Below, one piece after another: positions 9,145-19,165 of a DNA stretch of 64,000 nt (position 1 is the first letter of the stretch; every line of letters begins with the position of its first letter). Source of the stretch: Hydractinia symbiolongicarpus (lineage: Eukaryota; Cnidaria; Hydrozoa; Anthoathecata; Hydractiniidae); contig NC_079883.1 in the NCBI RefSeq assembly GCF_029227915.1, forward strand, positions 17,610,001 to 17,674,000. The letters run 5' to 3'. The position numbers and the translations under genes are program-made. The notes under the pieces were generated by a model. It was given only the letters and a program-made list of their open reading frames with translations. It was not told where the DNA came from and searched no databases.

Positions 9145-11510
9145 GCTATATTACAGCCCTTAGGGTCCTGTACCTGTAATTGACGGCGTTATAACGCCAT
9201 GACACAATGGTAAACAACTTGGGACGTCGTAGTCCATTGAGAGTGGAAGGAATAGACCAATAGTAACCTGTGCAGGCACTTGGAACAACGCGAATTGGTT
9301 GTACGGCCTTTATTAGGTTGCAAACTGTCATATTACAGCCTTTAGGGGCCTGTAGACGTGTTTGACGGTGTTGTAAAGCCGTGGCGATATGGAAAACAAC
9401 TTGGACGTCGTAGTCCTTTGAGAGTTGAAGGAGAAGATAAAGGTAACATGCGCAGGCACGTGGATCAACGTGATTCATGTGTACGGCCTCTATTAGGCAG
9501 CAAAAGGCTATGCCATAGCCTTTAGAGGGCTGTACACGTGGCTGGCTGTGTTACAAAGCCGTGGCGCATTGGAAAACCACTTGGGACGTCGTAGTCCATT
9601 GAGAGTGGAAGGATTAGACCAATGGTAACCTGCGCATGCACGTGCAACAACGTCATTTATGTATACGGACTTTAATAGGCCGCAAAAGGCCATATTGCAG
9701 TCGTTAGACGTATGTACTCGTAGTTAACGGCGTTATAACGCCATGACACAATGGTAAACAACTTGGGACGTCGTAGTCCATTGAGAGTGAAAGGGTTAGA
9801 CCAATAGTAACCTGTACAGGCACGTGGAACAACACGAATTGGGTGTACGGCCTTTATTAGGGTGCAAAAGGTCATATTACAGCCTTTAGAGACCTGTACA
9901 CGTGGCTGACTGTGTTATAAAGCCGTGGCGCATTGGAAAACCACTTGGGACGTCGTAGTCCATTGAGAGTGGAAGGATTACACCAATGCTAACCTGTGCA
10001 GGCACGTGCAACCACGTGATATACGTGTAAGGCCTTTATTATGGGTACAAGAGGCTATATTACAGCCCTTAGGGGCCTGTACCTGTAATTGACGGCGTTA
10101 TAACGCCATGACACAATGGTAAACAACTTGGGACGTTGTAGTCTATTGAGAGTGGAAGGATTAGACTAATAGTAACCTGCGCAGGCACGTGGAACAACGC
10201 GAATTGGGTGTACCGCCTTTATTAGGCTGCAAAAGATCATGTTACAGTCTTTAGAGACCTGTACACGTGGTTGACGGTGTTATAAAGCTGTGGCGCAATT
10301 GCAAACAACTTGGGACGTCGTAGTCCATTGAGAGTACCTGGACTAGTCCGATCGTAACTTGCGCAGGCACGTGGATCTACGTGATTCATGTGTACGGCCT
10401 CTATTAGGCAGCAGAAGGCCATGCCATAGCCTTTAGAGGGCTGTACACGTGGCTGACTGTGTTATAAAGCCGTGGCGCATTGGAAAACCACTTGGGACGT
10501 CGTAGTCCATTGAGAGTGGAAGGATTAGACCAATGGTAACCTGCGCAGGCACGTGCAACCACGTGATATACGTGTAAGGCCTTTATTAGGCTGAAAGAGG
10601 CCATATTGCAGTCGTTAGACGCATGTACTCGTAGTTAACGGTGTTATAACGCCATGGCGCAATGGAAAACGACTTGGGACGTCGTAGTCCATTGAGAGTG
10701 GAAGGATTAGACCAATGGTAACCTGCGCAGGCACGTGGAACAACGCGAATTGGGTGTACCGCCTTTATTAGGCTGCAAAAGGTTATATTAGAGCCTTTAG
10801 AGACCTGTACACGTGGTTGACGGTGTTATAAAGCCGTGGCGCAAGGGAAAACCACTTGGGACGTCGTAGTCCATTGAGAGTGGAAGGATTACACCAATGC
10901 TAACCTGTGCAGGCACGTGCAACTACGTGATATACGTGTAAGGCCTTTATTAGGCTGCAAGAGGCCATATTGCAGTCGTTAGACGCATGTACTCGTAGTT
11001 AACGGTGTTATAACGCCATGGCGCAATGGAAAATGACTTGGGACGTCGTAGTCCATTGAGAGTGGAAGGATTACACCAATGCTAACCTGCGCAGGCACGT
11101 GCAACCACGTGATATACGTGTAAGGCCTTTATTATGGGTACAAGAGGCTATATTACAGCCCTTAGGGGCCTGTACCTGTAATTGACGGCGTTATAACGCC
11201 ATGACACAATGGTAAACAACTTGGGACGTTGTAGTCTATTGAGAGGGGAAGGATTAGACTAATAATAACCTGCGCAGGCACGAGGAACAACGCAAATTGC
11301 GTGTACGGCCTTTATTAGGCTGCAAAAGGTCATATTACAGCCTTTAGAGACCTGTACACGTGGTTGACGGTGTTATAAAGCTGTGGCGCAATTGCAAACA
11401 ACTTGGGACATCGTAGTCCATTGAGAGTGGAAGGATAAGACCAATGATAACCTGCGCAGGCACGTGCAACCGCGTGATATACGTGTTAGGCCTTTATTAG
11501 GGTACAAGAG
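9145..11510. repeat. 13-monomer nested duplication, copy 1 (2,366 bp)
   Basis: GCTATATTACAGCCCTTAGG followed by GTCCTGTACCTG at 9,145 recurs at 11,511, exactly 13 x 182 bp later. The following gamma and delta monomers, including the rare CCTGTAGACGTG near 9,350, match. Near 9,680 this copy goes directly from TTTAATAGGCCGCAAAAGG into a GCCATATTGCAG monomer. The second copy has one extra monomer there, so one monomer was lost here or gained there. Confidence 0.8.
9185..9198. other. Perfect 14-bp palindrome GGCGTTATAACGCC (example copy)
   Basis: The sequence equals its own reverse complement. It is present in the monomers that carry CCTGTAATTGACG or CCAGTAATTGACG, for example also near 11,547, 26,090 and 35,367. 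Other monomers keep the GTTATAAC core but have GGTGTTATAACGCC or GGTGTTATAAAGC. Confidence 0.8.
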
Positions 11511-14060
11511 GCTATATTACAGCCCTTAGGGTCCTGTACCTGTAATTGACGGCGTTATAACGCCATGACACAATGGTAAACAACTTGGGACGTCGTAGTC
11601 CATTGAGAGTGGAAGGAATAGACCAATAGTAACCTGTGCAGGCACTTGGAACAACGCGAATTGGTTGTACGGCCTTTATTAGGTTGCAAACTGTCATATT
11701 ACAGCCTTTAGGGGCCTGTAGACGTGTTTGACGGTGTTGTAAAGCCGTGGCGATATGGAAAACAACTTGGGACGTCGTAATCCTTTGAGAGTTGAAGGAG
11801 AAGATAAAGGTAACATGCGCAGGCACGTGGATCAACGTGATTCATGTGTACGGCCTCTATTAGGCAGCAAAAGGCTATGCCATAGCCTTTAGAGGGCTGT
11901 ACACGTGGCTGGCTGTGTTACAAAGCCGTGGCGCATTGGAAAACCACTTGGGACGTCGTAGTCCATTGAGAGTGGAAGGATTAGACCAATGGTAACCTGC
12001 GCATGCACGTGGAACAACGTCATTTATGTATACGGACTTTAATAGGCCGCAAAAGGCCGTATTACAGCCTTTAGGGACCGTTACACGTGGTTGACGGTGT
12101 TGTAAAGCCGTGGCGCTATGGAAAACAACTTGTGACATCGTATTCCATTGAGAGTGGAAGGATAAGACCAATGCTAACCTGTGCAGGCACGTGCAACCAT
12201 GTGATATACGTGTAAGGCCTTTATTAGGCTGCAAGAGGCCATATTGCAGTCGTTAGACGTATGTACTCGTAGTTAACGGCGTTATAACGCCATGACACAA
12301 TGGTAAACAACTTGGGACGTCGTAGTCCATTGAGAGTGAAAGGGTTAGACCAATAGTAACCTGTGCAGGCACGTGGAACAACACGAATTGGGTGTACGAC
12401 CTTTATTAGGGTGCAAAAGGTCATATTACAGCCTTTAGAGACCTGTACACGTGGCTGACTGTGTTATAAAGCCGTGGCGCATTGGAAAACCACTTGGGAC
12501 GTCGTAGTCCATTGAGAGTGGAAGGATTACACCAATGCTAACCTGTGCAGGCACGTGCAACCACGTGATATACGTGTAAGGCCTTTATTATGGGTACAAG
12601 AGGCTATATTACAGCCCTTAGGGGCCTGTACCTGTAATTGACGGCGTTATAACGCCATGACACATTGGTAAACAACTTGGGACGTTGTAGTCTATTGAGA
12701 GTGGAAGGATTAGACTAATAGTAACCTGCGCAGGCACGTGGAACAACGCGAATTGGGTGTACCGCCTTTATTAGGCTGCAAAAGATCATGTTACAGTCTT
12801 TAGAGACCTGTACACGTGGTTGACGGTGTTATAAAGCTGTGGCGCAATTGCAAACAACTTGGGACGTCGTAGTCTATCGAGAGTACCTGGACTAGTCCGA
12901 TCGTAACTTGCGCAGGCACGTGGATCTACGTGATTCATGTGTACGGCCTCTATTAGGCAGCAAAAGGCCATGCCATAGCCTTCAGAGGGCTGTACACGTG
13001 GCTGACTGTGTTATAAAGCCGTGGCGCATTGGAAAACCACTTGGGACGTCGTAGTCCATTGAGAGTGGAAGGATTAGACCAATGGTAACCTGCGCAGGCA
13101 CGTGCAACCACGTGATATACGTGTAAGGCCTTTATTAGGCTGCAAGAGGCCATATTGCAGTCGTTAGACGCATGTACTCGTAGTTAACGGCGTTATAACG
13201 CCATGACACAATGGTAAACAACTTGGGACGTCGTAGTCCATTAAGAGTGGAAGAATTAGATCAATAGTAACCTGTGCAGGCACGTGAAACAACGCGAATT
13301 GGGTGTACCGCCTTTATTAGGCTGCAAAAGGTTATATTACAGCCTTTAGAGACCTGTACACGTGGTTGACGGTGTTATAAAGCCGTGGCGCAATGGAAAA
13401 CCACTTGGGACGTCGTAGTCCATTGAGAGTGGAAGGATAAGACCAATGATAATCTGCGCAGTCACGTGCAACCACGTGATATACGTGTAAGGCCTTTATT
13501 AGGGTACATGAGGCTATATTACAGCCGTTAGGGGCCTGTGCGCGTGGCTGACACTGTTATAAAGCCATGGCGCAATGGAAAACAACTAGGATGGTCGTAG
13601 TCCATTGAGAGCGGAAGGATAAGACCAATGGTAACCTGCGCAGGCACGTGGAACAACGTGATTTATGTATACGGACTTTATTAGGCCGCAAAAGGCCATA
13701 TTACAGCCTTTAGGGGCCTGTACACGTGGTTGACGGTGTTGTAAAGCCGTGGCGATATGAAAAACCACTTGGGACGTCGTAGTCCATTGAGAGTGGAAGG
13801 ATTACACCAATGCTAACCTGTGCAGGCACGTGCAACCACGTGATATACGTGTAAGGCCTTTATTAGGCTGAAAGAGGCCATATTGCAGTCGTTAGACGCA
13901 TGTACTCGTAGTTAACGGTGTTATAACGCCATGGCGCAATGGAAAACGACTTGGGACGTCGTAGTCCATTGAGAGTGGAAGGATTAGACCAATGGTAACC
14001 TGCGCAGGCATGTGGAACAACGTGATTTATGTGTACGGACTTTATTAGGCCGCAAAAGGC
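11511..14060. repeat. 13-14-monomer nested duplication, copy 2
   Basis: It matches 9,145-11,510 at shift 2,366, then 2,549 (14 x 182 + 1) after the extra monomer that starts GCCGTATTACAG at about 12,056. The corresponding pair in block B' starts at 19,674 and 21,677, only 2,003 bp apart (11 monomers). The nested duplication is therefore older than the B/B' duplication and was trimmed in B'. Confidence 0.75.
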
Positions 14061-15150
14061 CATATTACAGCCTTTAGGGGCCTGTACACGTGGTTGACGG
14101 TGTTGTAAAGCCGTGGCGCTATGGAAAATAACTTAGGACATCGTAGTCCATTGAGAGTCGAAAGATAAGACCAATGATAACCTGCGCAGGCACGTGCAAC
14201 CACGTGATATACGTGTGAGGCCTTTATTAGGGTACAAGAGGCTATATTACAGACCTTAGGAGCCTGTACCAGTAATTGACGGCGTTATAACACCATGACA
14301 CCATGGAAAACCACTTGGGACGTCGTAGTCCATTGAGAGTGGAAGGATTAGACCGTTGGTAACCTGCGCAAGCACGTGGAACAACGTGACTTATGTATAC
14401 GGACTTTAATTGGCCGCAAAAGGCCATATTACATCCTTTAGGGGCCAGGACACGTGTTTGACAGTGTTGTAAAGCCGTGGCGATATGGAAAACAACTTGG
14501 GACGTCGTAGTCCTTTGAGAGTGGAAAGATAAGACCAATGATAACCTGCGCAGGCACGTGCAACCACGTGATATACGTGTAAAGCTTTTATTAGGGTACA
14601 AGAGGCTATATTACAGACCTTAGGGGCCTGTACACGTGTTTGACCGTGTTGTAAAGCCGTGGCGATATGAAAAACAACTTGGGACGTCGTAGTCCATTAA
14701 GAGTGGAAGAATGAGACCAATAGTAACCTGTGCAGGCACGTGGAACAACGCGAATTGGGTGTACCGCCTTTATTAGGCGGCAAAAGGTTATATTAGAGCC
14801 TTTAGAGACCTGTACACGTGGTTGACGGTGTTATAAAGCCGTGGCGCAAGGGAAAACCACTTGGGACGTCGTAGTCCATTGAGAGGGGAAGGATTAGACC
14901 AATGGTAACCTGCGCAGGAACGTGCAACCACGTGATATACGTGTAAGGCCTTTATTAGGGTACAAGAGGCTATATTACAGCCGTTAGGGGCCTGTTCGCG
15001 TGGCTGACGCTGTTATAAAGCTATGGCGCAATGGAAAACAACTTGGGTCGTCGTAGTCCATTGAGAGTGGAAGGATAAGACCAATGCTAACCTGCGCAGG
15101 CACGTGGAACCACGTGATATGCGTGTAAGGCCTTTATTAGGCTGCAAAAG

Positions 15151-16400
15151 GTCATATTACAGCCTTTAGAGACCTGTACACGTGGTTGACGGTGTTATAA
15201 AGCTGTGGCGCAATTGCAAACAACTTGGGACGTCGTAGTCTATCGAGAGTACATGGACTAGTCCGATCGTAACTTGCGCAGGCAGGTGAATCTACGTGAT
15301 TTATGTGCACGGCCTCTATTAGGCAGCAAAAGGCCATGCTATAGACGTTAGAGGCCTGTACACGTGGCTGATTGTGTTATAAAGCCGTGTCGCAATGGAA
15401 AACCACTTGGGACGTCGTAGTCCATTGAGAGTGGAAGGATAAGACCAATGACAACCTGCGCAGGCACGTGCAACCACGTGATATATGTGTAAGGCCTTTA
15501 TTAGTGTACAAGAGGCTATATTACAGCCCTTAGGGGCTTGTACGTGTGGCTGACGCTGTTATAAAGCCATGGCACAATGGAAAACTACTTGGGACGCCGT
15601 AGTTCATTGAGAGTGAAAGGAGAAGACCAATGGTAACCTGCGCAGGCACGTGCAACCACGTGATATACGTGTAAGGCCTTTATTAGGCTGCAAGAGGCCA
15701 TATTACAGTCGTTAGACGCATGTACTTGTAGTTAACGGTGTTATAACGCCATGGCGCAATGGAAAACAACTTGGAAGGATTACACCAATGCTAACCTGTG
15801 CAGGCACGTGCAACCACGTGATATACGTGTAAGGCCTTTATTAGGCTGCAAAAGGTCATATTACAGCCTTTAGAGACCTGTACACGTGGTTGACGGTGTT
15901 ATAAGGCTGTGGCCCAATTGCAAACAACTTGGGACTTCGTAGTCCTTTGAGAGTGGATGGATAAGACCAATGATAACCTGCGCAGGCACGTGCAACCACG
16001 TGATATACGTGTAAGGCCTTTATTAGTGTACAAAAGGCTATATTGCAGCCCTTAGGGGCTTGTACGTGTGGCTGACGCTGTTGTAAAGCCATGGCACAAT
16101 GGAAAACTACTTGGGACGCCGTAGTTCATTGAGAGTGGAAGGGGAAGACCAATGGTAACCTGCGCAGGCACGTGCAACCACGTGATATACGTGTAAGGCC
16201 TTTATTAGGCTGCAACAGGCCATATTACAGTTGTTAGACGCGTGTACTTGTAGTTAACGGTGTTATAACGTCATGGCGCAATGGAAAACGACTTGTGACG
16301 TCGTAGTCCATTGAGAGTGGAAGGATTAGACCAAAGGTAACCTGCGCAGGCACGTGGAACCACGTGATATGCGTGTAAGGCCTTTATTAGGCTGCAAAAG
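15151..16400. repeat. 7-monomer unit, block B' copy 1 (1,250 bp)
   Basis: GTCATATTACAG at 15,151 recurs at 16,401; 1,250 = 6 x 182 + 158. The neighbouring monomers match one by one, including the 158-bp variants at 15,697 and 16,947. Confidence 0.85.
15697..15854. repeat. 158-bp monomer, 24-bp deletion variant (copy 5)
   Basis: It has the same junction and lies in the first 7-monomer unit of block B'. It explains why that unit is 1,250 bp rather than 1,274 bp. Confidence 0.92.
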
Positions 16401-17372
16401 GTCATATTACAGCCTTTAGAGACCTGTACACGTGGTTGACGGTGTTATAAAGCTGTGGCGCAATTGCAAACAACTTGGGACGTCGTAGTCTATTGAGAGT
16501 ACATGGACTAGTCCGATCGTAACTTGCGCAGGCAGGTGAATCTACGTGATTTATGTGCACGGCCTCTATTAGGCAGCAAAAGGCCATGCTATAGACGTTA
16601 GAGGCCTGTACACGTGGCTGACTGTGTTATAAAGCCGTGTCGCAATGGAAAACCACTTGGGACGTCGTACTCCATTGAGAGTGGAAGGATAAGACCAATG
16701 ACAACCTGCGCAGGCACGTGCAACCACGTGATATATGTGTAAGGCCCTTATTAGTGTACAAGAGGCTATATTACAGCCCTTAGGGGCTTGTACGTGTGGC
16801 TGACGCTGTTATAAAGCCATGGCACAATGGAAAACTACTTGGGACGCCGTAGTTCATTGAGAGTGAAAGGAGAAGACCAATGGTAACCTGCGCAGGCACG
16901 TGCAACCACGTGATATACGTGTAAGGCCTTTATTAGGCTGCAAGAGGCCATATTACAGTCGTTAGACGCATGTACTTGTAGTTAACGGTGTTATAACGCC
17001 ATGGCGCAATGGAAAACAACTTGGAAGGATTACACCAATGCTAACCTGTGCAGGCACGTGCAACCACGTGATATACGTGTAAGGCCTTTATTAGGCTGCA
17101 AAAGGTCATATTACAGCCTTTAGAGACCTGTACACGTGGTTGACGGTGTTATAAAGCTGTGGCCCAATTGCAAACAACTTGGGACTTCGTAGTCCTTTGA
17201 GAGTGGAAGGATAAGACCAATGATAACCTGCGCAGGCACGTGCAACCACGTGATATACGTGTAAGGCCTTTATTAGTGTACAAGAGGCTATATTGCAGCC
17301 CTTAGGGGCTTGTACGTGCGGCTGACGCTGTTGTAAAGCCATGGCACAATGGAAAACTACTTGGGACGCCGT
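16401..17372. repeat. 7-monomer unit, block B' copy 2, one monomer lost at its right end
   Basis: It follows copy 1 to about 17,370. There CTACTTGGGACGCCGTAGT continues as CCATTGAGAGTGGAAGG and ACCAAAGG rather than TCATTGAG and GGGGAAGACC. Block B keeps both monomers in that place, so exactly one 182-bp monomer was lost here in register. Confidence 0.8.
16947..17104. repeat. 158-bp monomer, 24-bp deletion variant (copy 6)
   Basis: It has the same junction, 1,250 bp after copy 5. I saw no further copy to the right of it, so this variant is confined to the left 17 kb. Confidence 0.92.
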
Positions 17373-18014
17373 AGTCCATTGAGAGTGGAAGGATTAGACC
17401 AAAGGTAACCTGCGCAGGCACGTGGAACAACGTGATTTATGTATACGGACTTTATTAAGCCGCAAAAGGCCATATTACAGCCTTTAGGGGCCTGTACAAG
17501 TGTTTGACGGTGTTGTAAAGCCGTGGCGCTATGGAAAACAACTTGGGACTTCGTAGTCCTTTGAGAGTGGAAGGATAAGACCAATGATAACCTGTGCAGG
17601 CACGTGCAACCACTTGACATACGTGTAAGGTCTTTATTAGGCTGCAAGAGGCCATACTACAGTCGTTAGACGCATGTACTCGTAGTTAACGGTGTTATAA
17701 CGCCATGGCGCAACGGAAAACGACTTGGGACGTCGTAGTCCATTGAGAGGGGAAGGATTAGACCAATGGTAACCTGCGCAGGAACGTGCAACCACGTGAT
17801 ATACGTGTAAGGCCTTTATTAGGGTACAAGAGGCTATATTACAGCCGTTAGGGGCCTGTGCGCGTGGCTGACGCTGTTATAAAGCTATGGCGCAATGGAA
17901 AACAACTTGGGACGTCGTAGTCCATTGAGAGTGGAAGGATAAGACCAATGGTAAACTGCACAGGCACGTGGAACAACTTGATTTATGTATACGGACTTTA
18001 TTAGGGCGCAAAAG

Positions 18015-18183
18015 GCCATATTACAGCCTTTAGGGGCCTGTAAAGGTGGTTGACGGTCTTATAACGCCGTGGCGCTATGGAAAACAACTTGGGACCTACC
18101 TACATGGACTAGTCCGATCATAACTTGCGCAGGCAAGTGGATTTACGTGTTTCATGTGTACGGCCTCTATTAGGCAGCAAAAG
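18015..18183. repeat. 169-bp chimeric monomer with out-of-register deletion and short filler
   Basis: AACTTGGGAC is followed by CTACCT and then ACATGGACTAGTCC. In block B the left part lies at about 7,254-7,263 and the right part at about 7,465. Roughly 200 bp were lost and 5-6 unrelated bases occupy the junction (18,094-18,099). Unlike most indels here this does not restore the 182-bp register. End-joining after a break is the likely cause. Confidence 0.8.
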
Positions 18184-18251
18184 GCCATGCCTTTAGAGGC
18201 CTGTACACGTGTTTGACGGTGTTGTAAAGCCGTGGCGATATGGTGCAAAAG
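18184..18251. repeat. 68-bp monomer remnant
   Basis: The start GCCATGCCTTTAG at 18,184 is followed after only 68 bp by the next start, GTCTTATTACAG, at 18,252. Comparison with 7,547-7,722 shows a clean 108-bp deletion joining GATATGG to TGCAAAAGG, with almost no homology at the break. It lies about 150 bp from the filler junction, so the two may be one event. Confidence 0.85.
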
Positions 18252-19149
18252 GTCTTATTACAGCCTTAGGAGGCCTGTACACGTGGTTGACGGTGTTATA
18301 AAGCTGTGGCGCAATTGCAAACAAGTTGGGACGTCGTAGTCCATTGAGAGTGGAAGGATTACACCAATGCTAACCTGCGCAGGCACGTGCAACCATGTGA
18401 TATACGTGTAAGGCCTTTATTATGGGTACAAGAGGCTATATTACAGCCCTTAGGGGCCTGTACCTGTAATTGACGGCGTTATAACGCCATGACACAATGG
18501 TAAACAACTTGGGACGTCGTAGTCCATTGAGAGTGGAAGGATTACACCAATGCTAACCTGTGCAGGCACGTGCAACCACGCGTTATACGTGTAAGGCCTT
18601 TATTGGGCTGCAAGAGACCATATTGCAGTCGTTAGAGGCATGTACTCGTAGTTAACGGTGTTATAACGCCATAGCGCAATGGGAAACGACTTGGGACGTC
18701 GTAGTCCAATAAGAGTGAAAGGATTAGACCAATGGTAACCTGTGCAGGCACGTGGAACAACGTGATTTATGTGTACGGACTTTATTAGCCGCAAAAGGCC
18801 ATATTACAGCCTTTAGGGGCCTGTACACGTGGTTGACGGTGTTGTAAAGCCGTGGCGCTATGGAAAACAACTTGGGACATAATAGTCCATTGAGAGTGGA
18901 AGGATAAGACCAATGATAACCTGCGCAGGCACGTGCAACCACGTGATATACGTGTAAGGCTTTTATTAGGATACAAGAGGCTATATTACAGACCTTTGGG
19001 GCCTGTACACGTGTTTGACGGTGTTGTAAAGCCGTAGCGATATGGAAAACAACTTGGGACGTCGTAGTCCATTGAGAGTGGAAGAATTAGACCAATAGTA
19101 ACCTGTGCAGGCACGTGGAACAACGCGAATTGGGTGTACCGCCTTTATT

Positions 19150-19165
19150 AGGCTGCACGTGGTTG
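19150..19165. repeat. Junction of the 34-bp deletion, block B' copy
   Basis: The fusion TTAGGCTGCA-CGTGGTTG is the same, exactly 10,529 bp after the block B copy. Confidence 0.85.

Larger units (their letters stand above)
4005..14860. repeat. Block B: ~10.86-kb superunit, first copy
   Basis: Sequence from about 4,005 onward reappears from about 14,860. GGAAGG at 4,031 aligns with 14,887 (shift 10,856) and the following monomers keep the shift until it changes to 10,832, 10,650 and 10,529 through indels. The left edge of the second copy is visible near 14,850-14,885: a monomer of the GGCGCAAGGGAAAACC type runs into GAGAGGGGAAGGATTAG, the context that follows 4,005. Inside are two 7-monomer units (from 4,295 and 5,569), the 6-bp-deleted monomer at 7,547, the 34-bp deletion at 8,628 and a nested 13-14-monomer duplication from 9,145. 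It holds nothing but satellite monomers. Confidence 0.85.

Noticed and set aside
18090-18260. Insertion of a foreign element at the irregular 169-bp and 68-bp monomers
   Set aside because: Apart from 5-6 filler bases, all sequence here matches monomers at 7.2-7.7 kb, so these are deletions rather than an insertion.
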